From Fibrobacter sp. UWP2 (GTDB lineage Bacteria; Fibrobacterota; Fibrobacteria; Fibrobacterales; Fibrobacteraceae), in contig NZ_FQYM01000018.1 of the NCBI RefSeq assembly GCF_900141705.1, forward strand, positions 1 to 64,000: DNA of 64,000 nt. The letters run 5' to 3'. The position numbers and the translations under genes were made by a program. Shown piece by piece: positions 44,487 through 52,386 of this stretch. Numbering within the stretch: position 1 is the stretch's first letter; each line of letters opens with the position of its first letter. The notes under the pieces were generated by a model that was not told the origin of the DNA, searched no databases, and saw nothing but the letters and a program-made list of their open reading frames with translations.

Positions 44487-45050
44487 TTAGAACAGCATTT
44501 TCACGCCGATTCCAATCAGGATTACACCTGCGACGATTTCAGGAATCTTTGTTTTGAAACGCTTGGCGGCGTGACGGCCGATTTCATAGCCGATAACGCC
44601 CATGATAAAGCTTGCAAGCGCAATGGCGCTAGTGGCAAGAAGCATGTTCGCGTTCAGGAATGCAAACGAAATCCCGACAGCGAATGCGTCAATACTTGTC
44701 GCGACTGAAAGCAGCAGGATGTTTGCAATCGTCAAGTTTTTCGCGGCAATCTGTTCGCCTTCTTCTTCGCCAGAGTCACCACGAACGGCGCCCCAGATCA
44801 TGCGCCCGCCCAGAATGCAGAGAATGGTGCAGGCGATAGGCGTGCCCACTGCATTGAACCAGCGTTCCGCAAAGCCTCCCAGGAAAAATCCGAGCAATGT
44901 CATGCCGCCCTGGAATACGCCGAAACTCACAGCCTGCATAAAGGCGCGGCTGTAGCGGATTCCCGACTTGGCAAGACCTGTAGAAACGGCGACGGCGAAG
45001 CAATCCATGGCTTCTACAATCGCGATAATGATGATTTCAACAATGCCCAT
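44487..45050 (-). CDS. mntP: Manganese efflux pump MntP
   Basis: 187 aa with six hydrophobic helices. The two-fold MntP pattern is seen as EAMDCFAVAVSTGLAKSG in the first half and SIDAFAVGISFAF in the second, each with the membrane-buried aspartate, plus GGRMIWGAV and FIMGVIGYEIGRHAAKR. It exports Mn2+. The start is ATG 45050, directly after the stop of the upstream gene; earlier in-frame starts would lie inside that gene. Confidence 0.92.
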   Translation of the reverse strand: MGIVEIIIIAIVEAMDCFAVAVSTGLAKSGIRYSRAFMQAVSFGVFQGGMTLLGFFLGGFAERWFNAVGTPIACTILCILGGRMIWGAVRGDSGEEEGEQIAAKNLTIANILLLSVATSIDAFAVGISFAFLNANMLLATSAIALASFIMGVIGYEIGRHAAKRFKTKIPEIVAGVILIGIGVKMLF

Positions 45051-45051
45051 T

Positions 45052-45819
45052 TTACTTCGTGAACTTGTAGCGGCCCAACAGATCAAAGTAGCGAGCCTTG
45101 GGCGAAATCTTTACTGGAGCGCGACGCTTGTGGATGGCAGTGGTGCCGGTGGGGTAAATCATGAAATATTCGCGGGAATATTTTTCGTTGTGTCTCTTAA
45201 TGGCATAACCGTTGTCATTTTTGATATATTCCAAACTAAAATTTTTGATTTCTTTTTCTCCATATTCTTTACATTTAAAGTCATCTTGTTCATCGCTGAC
45301 AATGATTGTTTTATGTACTTCAGCGGAATCTGTTCCATAGTTGTAAGTAATGGACTTGACGAGCGAATCATTTTGAAAATAAATCTTCTCGAAAGCAATC
45401 TCGCCGTTTGGTCCATCAGGATATTGAGCGTCTAATGTTTTATTTGTGATTTTTGCGGTCTGCTGTTCGTGGACCACTCCATCATGATAATTCGTGAGGG
45501 TAATGAATAGAGTGTCTTCTGAATACTTTATTATTCCGAAATATTCAGTACCTTTTTTCGATAATACACTTTCATCGGAATTCCAATAAAAATTTATAGT
45601 ATGAATTTCTCCACCTTCTTTTGTAATAAGATAATCAAGATGTTCTTTGTTATAAATATATTTCTCTGTTGATTCATCATTGTAATAAGCGGAATCTAAG
45701 TGTGCATGGTCTTTAGTGTATATATAGTTATAAGCGTTAATTTCAAACCATGCTTCGGTGCAAGTATTCGCTGCGGCAAAACCCGCCAAAAGCATTAGGC
45801 AGAATAAGAAATTTTTCAT
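45052..45819 (-). CDS. Hypothetical secreted protein, 255 aa
   Basis: The signal peptide MKNFLFCLMLLAGFAAA precedes a mature part of beta-rich, Tyr/Asn/Lys-rich sequence with no recognised domain (INAYNYIYTKDHAHLDSAYY, EYFGIIKYSEDTLFITLTNY). The C-terminus SPKARYFDLLGRYKFTK resembles the end of type-A C-terminal sorting domains of type IX secretion (YDLLGR-like). Base composition is clearly more A+T-rich than its neighbours. It abuts mntP on the same strand and faces the cytochrome operon across a short A+T-rich promoter region (45820-45906). Confidence 0.65.
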   Translation of the reverse strand: MKNFLFCLMLLAGFAAANTCTEAWFEINAYNYIYTKDHAHLDSAYYNDESTEKYIYNKEHLDYLITKEGGEIHTINFYWNSDESVLSKKGTEYFGIIKYSEDTLFITLTNYHDGVVHEQQTAKITNKTLDAQYPDGPNGEIAFEKIYFQNDSLVKSITYNYGTDSAEVHKTIIVSDEQDDFKCKEYGEKEIKNFSLEYIKNDNGYAIKRHNEKYSREYFMIYPTGTTAIHKRRAPVKISPKARYFDLLGRYKFTK

Positions 45820-45906
45820 TTGTGTCTCCTAAACCTAAAAATAGGAATATATTTGAAAAAAAATGTTTATATTTAAGACGAATCTTGTATTCAAAAGGAT
45901 GGTGTT

Positions 45907-46272
45907 TTGAAACTGCGGGTTGCGGTCATAGTCTTTGTTTCGGTATGTGCACTTTTTGCGGTAGAGGCTTTTATGCTTCCGCCGGTTACGCCCGAACTCA
46001 AAACACAAGCCCACGAATATTTTGAAAACGAATGTCGCGGTTGCCACCGCTGGGCGCGCAAGTTTGCTGCACCCCCGATGCGCGACAATGTAGCGCAGTA
46101 TGCCGAAAAGCCGGAAGAAATGGTCAAGTACCTGATGCATCCGACTCCGCAGCACCCCGATGAATGGCCCGCCATGGAAATCACTCCGCTTACCGAAGAA
46201 CAGGCGAAAATGATGACGGCGTGGCTCCTGTACATCCTCAAGAATCCGGATGACCCGGGGAGGCCGAAGTAG
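45907..46272 (+). CDS. Monoheme c-type cytochrome (membrane-anchored or periplasmic), 121 aa
   Basis: N-terminal signal/anchor (KLRVAVIVFVSVCALFAVEA), one heme site CRGCH near residue 43, a helical body, and a likely distal Met in PAMEITPLTEEQAKMM. This is a small class I cytochrome c. The start is TTG 45907 after AAAGGATGG. It is the first of five genes with gaps of 20 and 8 bases or overlaps, encoding an electron-transfer complex. No cytochrome c maturation genes are in the window. Confidence 0.85.
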   Translation: MKLRVAVIVFVSVCALFAVEAFMLPPVTPELKTQAHEYFENECRGCHRWARKFAAPPMRDNVAQYAEKPEEMVKYLMHPTPQHPDEWPAMEITPLTEEQAKMMTAWLLYILKNPDDPGRPK

Positions 46273-46292
46273 GGGAGTTTGGTTTAAAGCCT

Positions 46293-46829
46293 ATGAAGTA
46301 CGTCGCCATCGCCATACTCGGGATGATATCCGCTTTTTTGCTTGCGGATTTCTTGTTCGGGCAGCCCCCTGCTCCTGTGCATTCGGCTTCGTTCATCCCG
46401 TTCAAGCATGCACTCCACGGCGATTCCATAGGTCTTGACTGTTCGCAGTGCCATACGGGGGCGCGTTCTGCGGCCCATGCCTTTATGCCGGCGAAGTCCG
46501 ATTGCATGGACTGCCACCGTTTGCCGCTCACCGAGAATCCTGGCATCGTGATTCTGGATTCTGCCTTGGCGCAGGCGCCCTCCGAGCCGTGGGTGTACAA
46601 GTCCCGCTTGCCCGACCACGTGGTGTTCCACCATGGGGTCCACGCCGCTGCGGGTGTCGAGTGCGCTGATTGCCATGGCCGCGGTACAAATACCCCCGGT
46701 TTCCGTAACGATGTGTACGGCGGCGAGAAGTTTAACATGAGCATGTGCCTTGCCTGCCACAGGGGCGAGACGTTCAAAGAAAAGAAGTTCAAGCCGGCCG
46801 CCACTTATTGCGGGGCCTGTCACAGGTAG
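46293..46829 (+). CDS. Pentaheme c-type cytochrome (cytochrome c3/c7-like, ActA-like), 178 aa
   Basis: N-terminal membrane anchor MKYVAIAILGMISAFLLADF followed by five CxxCH heme sites: CSQCH, CMDCH, CADCH, CLACH and CGACH. Additional histidines (FKHALHG, VFHHGVHAA) fit bis-His coordination. The number of hemes and the anchor match ActA of alternative complex III and related quinone-linked multiheme subunits. It is followed after eight bases by the Fe-S subunit gene. Confidence 0.88.
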   Translation: MKYVAIAILGMISAFLLADFLFGQPPAPVHSASFIPFKHALHGDSIGLDCSQCHTGARSAAHAFMPAKSDCMDCHRLPLTENPGIVILDSALAQAPSEPWVYKSRLPDHVVFHHGVHAAAGVECADCHGRGTNTPGFRNDVYGGEKFNMSMCLACHRGETFKEKKFKPAATYCGACHR

Positions 46830-46837
46830 GTGTTGTT

Positions 46838-47725
46838 ATGGACAGGCGTGAATTTTTAAAGTGGTGTGCGGTCATGGCGGCGGGCTATACGCTCATTGGC
46901 TGCAGGGACGCGGCTTCGGTCGGAACGCTCGGCAAAAAAATTCCGTCCATTGCCGACTTTGAGGCGGAAGTCCGCAGGGCCGTGGCGCAGGGAAGTAAAG
47001 CCTTTGAATTGGTATTGGTCCCCATGCCCGGTAAAAATTCTTTGAACGGCAACCGCTTTGGCATGGCAATAGACCTGGACGCCTGCGATGCGTGCGGCAA
47101 GTGCATTCTCGCTTGCAACATGGAGAACAACGTGCCGCTGGTGACCGAGGAGGAGGCCGCGAAGAACCGCTTTATGCACTGGATTCGCATGTGCGGCGGC
47201 ATCCCCCTCATGTGCGCCCATTGCGGCAACGCCCCGTGCGAAAAAGTTTGCCCCACGGGTGCCGCGAACCATACTCCCGACGGTTTGAGCGCCATGATGT
47301 ACAAGCGTTGTGCCGGCAGCCGTTTTTGCGGGGCGAACTGCCCCCTGCATGCCCGAAAGTTCAATTACAACGATGCCGAATCCCTCGGGCTTTTGCGCAA
47401 GTTCAACGACGAGGTCCCGGTGCGTGGCAAGGGCGTGATGGAAAAGTGCTCCCTGTGCATCCAGCGTTTGCAAAACGACCGCTTGCGCTTTAAAACGGAA
47501 GTCGCCGCCGAAGCGGTGGTTGCGGGGAAACCGCCCGCGGAATGGCGGGGACGTGGTGTCAAGACTGCCTGCGCCGAGGCGTGCCCCAAGAATGCCATTG
47601 TTTTTGGAAACTGGCTTGACGACAATAGCGAGTTGGTCCGCGCGGCCAAGGGACGCGGACTCTATGCGCCTGCTGTCGTGGCAGGGCTCGATCCCTCGGT
47701 GGTCTATATGCGGGGACGTCGCTGA
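46838..47725 (+). CDS. Tat-type four-cluster ferredoxin subunit (NrfC/ActB2-like)
   Basis: 295 aa. The N-terminus has a twin-arginine motif (DRREFLKW) and ends in a lipobox-like LIGC, suggesting Tat export of the folded protein and possible lipidation. Four Fe-S sites can be assigned from CDACGKCILAC, CAHCGNAPCEKVCP, CAGSRFCGANCP and CSLCIQRL with CAEACP, as in NrfC, DmsB and the C-terminal half of ActB. No molybdopterin-type subunit gene accompanies it. The start is ATG 46838; its TGA stop shares a base with the next ATG (TGATG). Confidence 0.88.
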   Translation: MDRREFLKWCAVMAAGYTLIGCRDAASVGTLGKKIPSIADFEAEVRRAVAQGSKAFELVLVPMPGKNSLNGNRFGMAIDLDACDACGKCILACNMENNVPLVTEEEAAKNRFMHWIRMCGGIPLMCAHCGNAPCEKVCPTGAANHTPDGLSAMMYKRCAGSRFCGANCPLHARKFNYNDAESLGLLRKFNDEVPVRGKGVMEKCSLCIQRLQNDRLRFKTEVAAEAVVAGKPPAEWRGRGVKTACAEACPKNAIVFGNWLDDNSELVRAAKGRGLYAPAVVAGLDPSVVYMRGRR

Positions 47726-49509
47726 TGTTCTTGCTGTTGGAATTGGTTGGATTGACTCTGGTTTTGCCGGGCCTTGCCGCGGTGGGCTATGCCGTATGGC
47801 AGGGGCCTGTGGCGTGGGATGCGGACTTGCGTACCTTTTGGGGGACTCCAATTAGTTTGTTTGTATTCTGGATTGGTCTTGCCCATGCGGGGACGCTCCT
47901 CTCGGCTGTTTTTTTGGCGTTGAACGTAAAGCTGGACCGCCGCACGGCGCTGCTCGCGGAACTTTCGACCTTGGTGAGCCTTTTGATTGCGATGCTTTTC
48001 CCGCTGGTGCACCTAGGGATTATCGGCAACTTTTACATGGTAGCCCCTTTACTGGATGCCCGCGGCGTTTTTGCCAACATGCGTTCGCCTTTGGTGTGGG
48101 ATCTTTGCTGCATCTTGATTTATGGAATCCTTTCGCTGTTGTTTTTCGCCATACATTTGGCGGCGCGTCCTTCTCAGGATTTAGAAAATCCTTCGGGGTG
48201 TGCCGACGCGGTTTCGGCGGCGCGGGACGTGTTGACTAAAATTCGCAGGCCCATGGCGTGGTTGCTCTTCCCGCTGGTGCTTTGGGTGCATACCATCGTG
48301 AGTCTTGATTTTGCGACGACGTTTGTGCCCGAGTGGCGCGGGTCGTTTTTCCCGTTGTACTTTATTGCCGGGGCGATTTTCTCGGGACTCTCGCTGGTGA
48401 ATCTGCTTCTTTCGGCCGAAAACTACCGGGTTCGTCTGCTTGAAAAGCTGATGCTTGCGTGCAGCTGGATTATGATCGCCTTCTGGCTTTGGAATTTTGC
48501 GCTGAAGGGTGATTTTTGTGTTTCGTCCTTCATTTTTGCAGGCATCCTTCCGCAACTCTTTTTTGTGGAGGCAGTTCGTGAATCCAAAATAGGCTGGAGG
48601 ATGATTTGCGGTTCGGTGCTGGTGGGGATGCTCTTGGAACGCGTCTTTTTGGTGGCTCCATCCGAGAGCCAGTCAAAGCTCGCAAACGGCTTTGGATGGG
48701 TGGACTACGGATTGCTTGCATTTGGCGTAGGACTCTTCCTCTTGGTGTTTTTTGCCATTCGCAGAAGGTTTTCCGGGATAATCGAGAATGACGAACTTAT
48801 GATGGGCGATGTGGACGAGAGCAAAACTACGGACGATTTGGACTCTGCCGAAGTGGCTCCCAACGAGTATTTCCCGCCTCTTACGACCCCGGAATTCAGG
48901 ACCTTGCGGCTTCCGCTTCTTTGCGGCATTTTGGTGGCGCTCCTGTTTTGCATTTGGGCGGCACAGAATTGTGTGCAAAATAGTATTGACCTCGCACTCA
49001 TTTCGCTAATCCCTGTGACGTTCCCGATTGTCGCCTTTTTTGCGGGAATCATGCTGTGCGTGATACCCCTGTGGCAAGTGTGCCCCTCATGGTTGCGTTG
49101 GGCATTGTCTGCGGCTTTGATTGCCCTGGGGGGAGGTCTCGGGTTCGTTTACGCCGGAGGCTCCTCGGTTCCGGCCAAAGAGATTATGCGCGAAACTCGT
49201 GCGGAGCACTCGACGACTTTTGATTCCCGTGCACACGCCTCGCTTGTATGGGCGTCCCGTTGCGCTGCCTGCCATGGTGTTGACGGCAAGTTCAACGAAA
49301 AGTTCGTTCGTGAATTTTACCCTGTGCCTCAAAAGTTGACGCTCCAGCGTCTTGATTCGCTGGGCGAGGATTCGCTGGTGCAGGTGATTTTGAATGGCCG
49401 CGTGAACATGAACCCCTATGGGGACCGCTTGAGTGAGGACGAGGCTCGCGGCTTGGTGCGTTACATGCGCGCGCTTGCTACGGCAGATTCGGTGGAGGCG
49501 GCTCCATGA
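47725..49509 (+). CDS. NrfD/ActC-like quinone-interacting membrane subunit fused to a monoheme cytochrome c domain
   Basis: 594 aa. The first 350 residues carry ten helices with ActC-like motifs: FVFWIGLAHAGTLLSAVFLA, MLFPLVHLG and VSLDFATTFVPEWRGSFFPL. A linker (ENDELMMGDVDESKTTDD) leads to three more helices (about 393-478) and then a periplasmic cytochrome c domain with heme site RCAACHG and a likely axial Met in NMNPYG. It would pass quinol electrons to the attached hemes or the pentaheme subunit. The fusion of NrfD-type, three-helix and cytochrome parts in one chain is unusual. Confidence 0.85.
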   Translation: MFLLLELVGLTLVLPGLAAVGYAVWQGPVAWDADLRTFWGTPISLFVFWIGLAHAGTLLSAVFLALNVKLDRRTALLAELSTLVSLLIAMLFPLVHLGIIGNFYMVAPLLDARGVFANMRSPLVWDLCCILIYGILSLLFFAIHLAARPSQDLENPSGCADAVSAARDVLTKIRRPMAWLLFPLVLWVHTIVSLDFATTFVPEWRGSFFPLYFIAGAIFSGLSLVNLLLSAENYRVRLLEKLMLACSWIMIAFWLWNFALKGDFCVSSFIFAGILPQLFFVEAVRESKIGWRMICGSVLVGMLLERVFLVAPSESQSKLANGFGWVDYGLLAFGVGLFLLVFFAIRRRFSGIIENDELMMGDVDESKTTDDLDSAEVAPNEYFPPLTTPEFRTLRLPLLCGILVALLFCIWAAQNCVQNSIDLALISLIPVTFPIVAFFAGIMLCVIPLWQVCPSWLRWALSAALIALGGGLGFVYAGGSSVPAKEIMRETRAEHSTTFDSRAHASLVWASRCAACHGVDGKFNEKFVREFYPVPQKLTLQRLDSLGEDSLVQVILNGRVNMNPYGDRLSEDEARGLVRYMRALATADSVEAAP

Positions 49510-49952
49510 CGCTTTTGTTCCATGCGCTTGCCTGCCTTATGGCCCTTGGACTTGCCGGTTTCTTGTGGCGAGGGCGTATTTCCCTGTTCAAGGAGTCCCT
49601 CCTCATGATTGGCTTTTTGCTGGTCTTTGGTGTGTATACTTTTTTGGCGGGGGATGTGGCCGACCCCACGATGGAGCACTACCCGTTCCGCATGTTGGCG
49701 CTTTGCCTCTGTTTTTCGACGACGGCGCTCCCGCACAAACGCAGGCGTTACCTGGTGCTTGCCCAGGCGATGTGGCTTTGGGTCGAGTTCTTTGGGGCGC
49801 TTGTATTGTTTTATCGCGGGTTCGACGTACCCTGGGTTCGAATCGCCTCGATTTTTGTGGTCGGCTTTGGCAGCTGTTTTCTCTCTAGAATCAACCGCGA
49901 AATGGAATTCTGCCTGATGGTGTTTTGGATTGCCATCTGGGTGTTCTTCTAG
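49506..49952 (+). CDS. Small integral membrane protein of the cytochrome operon, 148 aa
   Basis: About five hydrophobic helices (HALACLMALGLAGFLW, LLMIGFLLVFGVYTFLAG, RMLALCLCFSTTAL, MWLWVEFFGALVLFY, FCLMVFWIAIWVFF) and no cofactor motif. The start overlaps the previous stop by four bases (ATGA), so it is translated together with the NrfD-cytochrome fusion and is probably an accessory subunit of the complex. No family is recognised. Confidence 0.7.
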   Translation: MTLLFHALACLMALGLAGFLWRGRISLFKESLLMIGFLLVFGVYTFLAGDVADPTMEHYPFRMLALCLCFSTTALPHKRRRYLVLAQAMWLWVEFFGALVLFYRGFDVPWVRIASIFVVGFGSCFLSRINREMEFCLMVFWIAIWVFF

Positions 49953-50006
49953 AACGCAAAATCGAGAAAAAACTTATATTTTGGAAAAAGTTAGGAGGCT
50001 ATTGTT

Positions 50007-51389
50007 GTGAACTTGAAGGGGTTTGTTGTTTTTGGAGCGTACGTTTTGATGCTTTGTTCCTGCGGCGATAGTGGTTCAGGGACAAACGCCGACGAAGCTG
50101 GCAACGGTTCAAACAAGGGTGGATCGTCGAATACCGTCAATCCTTCAAATGACAATGGATCCTCGATGGCGACATTTATCGAGGACCCGCGCGACGGCAA
50201 TGTTTATGCGGTCAAAAAAATCGGTGACGCCCTTTGGATGACCGAGAACCTGCGAATCAAGGACACGCTCGCTTACCCCATGGACGCGGACTCCACCAAG
50301 TGCCCGGGTGACTCGACCGAGGCCTCTTGCCAAAAAATGGGTCGCCTTTACAAGTGGATGACGGCCGTGAACAATAATCAAAGTACCGACACCAACAGCG
50401 GAATTTGCCCACCGGGCTGGAGACTCCCTAACGATAAGGATTTTTCGGCAATGGTGAGCTCCCTGGGTTCAAACGACACGTTGCTCTACAAGAAGTTCCA
50501 AAAAAACGGTTGGCTCAATGAGGAGGATAGCTCCAGCATTTACTGGAGTACCTACTATAGCGACTACATGTCGCAACCCGGGGGCTTTATAAGGCGACGT
50601 GGCCTGCATGCCATAACCGTTTTGAAAATGATTAAGGGGTATAGAAGTGTAGTCTACATGGACTATGGTTTTTTGGATGATTACGGCTATGTGCGTTGCC
50701 TGCAAAACCCTGAGGCGGACTCCATCAAGGATTACGACGACTTTCTTGCGAACAAGGCCAAAAGAACGGAATATATTAGGAGTACACTAGAGGGCGCAAA
50801 ACGCTACATGAACAAGGAATTGAAATACGGTTCCTTTGTGGATGAACGCGACGGGAACGAATACTACACCATAAAAATCGGGGAACAAAAGTGGATGGCG
50901 GAGAACCTGAGGTATTTTCCCGGGGATGAATATTATAAGACCTACTGGGATTACGTTTGCTATTCGCAGTGCTCCCATGAGGATTCGGTGGACTATTACA
51001 CGAATGGAGTCGCGTACGAGTCCAGTTGGGCATTCCCGCAGTCCGACACGGTCGGGCCTGTGTGCCCTTCTGGCTGGAGGATCCCCTCCAAGGACGACTG
51101 GGATGAACTGCGTATGAACGCCGATACGGACCAGGCGCTGCTGGCAACGGGGAGTCTCTGGGAATCGGCTTTGAATACGACAGGTTTTACGGCGATGCCC
51201 ACTTCGAGCGACAAAACCTCCGGTGTTGACCCCTTTGCCGAAACGAGGTTCTTCACTTCGGAGCTGAGCGCTGGAGAGAACGTGGACGACGAAAATCCCA
51301 AATACAAGACGCTGTATTACTACTGGTTCGATGACGGTTTCACATACTCGGACGCCAACGCCGCCTATATCCGCTGTATCCAGGAATAA
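50007..51389 (+). CDS. Lipoprotein with two FISUMP domains
   Basis: 460 aa. Signal peptide with lipobox (LMLCSCGD), a Gly/Ser/Asn-rich linker of about 35 residues, and two FISUMP domains (about 50-235 and 270-460). The domains show IGDALWMTENLRI and IGEQKWMAENLRY, MGRLYKWMTAV, CPPGWRLPNDKDF and CPSGWRIPSKDDW, and end in YVRCLQ and YIRCIQE. The start is GTG 50007, eight bases after a strong AGGAGG. It stands alone, with an A+T-rich promoter-like region (TTATATTTTGG) before it and a converging gene behind it. Confidence 0.87.
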   Translation: MNLKGFVVFGAYVLMLCSCGDSGSGTNADEAGNGSNKGGSSNTVNPSNDNGSSMATFIEDPRDGNVYAVKKIGDALWMTENLRIKDTLAYPMDADSTKCPGDSTEASCQKMGRLYKWMTAVNNNQSTDTNSGICPPGWRLPNDKDFSAMVSSLGSNDTLLYKKFQKNGWLNEEDSSSIYWSTYYSDYMSQPGGFIRRRGLHAITVLKMIKGYRSVVYMDYGFLDDYGYVRCLQNPEADSIKDYDDFLANKAKRTEYIRSTLEGAKRYMNKELKYGSFVDERDGNEYYTIKIGEQKWMAENLRYFPGDEYYKTYWDYVCYSQCSHEDSVDYYTNGVAYESSWAFPQSDTVGPVCPSGWRIPSKDDWDELRMNADTDQALLATGSLWESALNTTGFTAMPTSSDKTSGVDPFAETRFFTSELSAGENVDDENPKYKTLYYYWFDDGFTYSDANAAYIRCIQE

Positions 51390-51399
51390 AAAGGAAGAC

Positions 51400-51993
51400 T
51401 TAGGGCTCCAGGAGCTCGCCACGTATTATGTCGATGGATCCGCCCACGAGGCTCACAATGTTCGTCGGGTTGATTTCTATTGGCCCGCAGTCCACCATCA
51501 TGTCCACTGAGTGCTGGAATGTTTTCCAGAGCTCATCGGTGTCGTAGATGTCCTCTTCGCTGAGCTTTGCCGCCGTGCTGAGGATTGGTTTGTCGAAGTG
51601 CTGGAACAGTTCCTTGAAAAAGGGATGCGTCGGCATACGGATGCCAATCTCGGGGCGTTTGACGTCAAGTTGACGGGCGATGTGCGGCACCGCGGGCAAA
51701 ATGAACGTGTAGGGCCCCGGCACACGGGGCTTCATGATGTTGAAGGCGAAATTGTCGATGCGGGCGTAGGCCGTTGCCGAGCGGATGTCGGGGACAATCA
51801 AGGCCATGAAGAACTTTTTCATGGGTTTCTTGAGAGCGTAAAGCTTGTGGATCGCCTTGGGCGACTCGGCGTTGCATCCAATGGCGTAACCCGATTCGGT
51901 GGGGTAGAGGACCAGGGCGTCGTCTTCGAGGGCCGCGGCGGCGAGCTTGACGATGCGCGCCTGGGGATTTTCTGGATGGGCTTCAAAACGCAT
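51400..51993 (-). CDS. Sua5/YciO/YrdC-type protein (threonylcarbamoyl-AMP synthase family)
   Basis: 197 aa. The YrdC fold is shown by LVLYPTESGYAIGCNA (nucleotide site), LYALKKPMKKFFMALI, KPRVPGPYTFILPA and the IGIRMPTHPFFKEL motif. The family makes threonylcarbamoyl-AMP for tRNA t6A; the short length, and serine or cysteine substitutions at the PTDT site (here PTES), fit the YciO branch. It starts immediately after the yraN stop and ends the six-gene reverse run. Confidence 0.87.
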   Translation of the reverse strand: MRFEAHPENPQARIVKLAAAALEDDALVLYPTESGYAIGCNAESPKAIHKLYALKKPMKKFFMALIVPDIRSATAYARIDNFAFNIMKPRVPGPYTFILPAVPHIARQLDVKRPEIGIRMPTHPFFKELFQHFDKPILSTAAKLSEEDIYDTDELWKTFQHSVDMMVDCGPIEINPTNIVSLVGGSIDIIRGELLEP

Positions 51994-52386
51994 TTAGCAC
52001 TCCGGGATGACCTGGCCGCCTTCAAAGGCGTTCTTGTAGTGGGCGAAGGCGAGCGGTTGCTCGTAGGCCCTTACGGCAAGTACGTCAAAACGGCTTTTTT
52101 TGTCTAGGTTCTTGATTTGCGTACAAAGGAAGTGACAGGCGGTATTCCATACCTTGCGCTGTTTTTGAGCATTCACGCGGGCGGCAGGGTTTCCTTCGCC
52201 TCTGCTCCAGACCGACTTGACTTCGACGAATACCGTGGTGTCGCCGTGCTCGGCGATTATGTCCAGTTCCCCTCCGCGGTAGGCGTAGTTGCGGGAGAGA
52301 ATTTGGTAACCATTCCGCATAAGGTAGGCGGTGGCGTGGTTTTCGATGAAGTTGCCCTTGATTCTGTTTTTGCTTTTTGAAAACAT
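51994..52386 (-). CDS. yraN: YraN family (UPF0102) nuclease-fold protein
   Basis: 130 aa. The conserved pattern is present: GNFIENHATAYLMRNGYQIL, NYAYRGGELDIIAEHGDTTV, FVEVKSVWSR and the final RFDVLAV. These residues (E, D, E-x-K) are those of a restriction-endonuclease-like fold. The function is not established. Its ATG overlaps the kinase stop by one base (TAATG), so it is coupled to the kinase gene. Confidence 0.88.
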   Translation of the reverse strand: MFSKSKNRIKGNFIENHATAYLMRNGYQILSRNYAYRGGELDIIAEHGDTTVFVEVKSVWSRGEGNPAARVNAQKQRKVWNTACHFLCTQIKNLDKKSRFDVLAVRAYEQPLAFAHYKNAFEGGQVIPEC

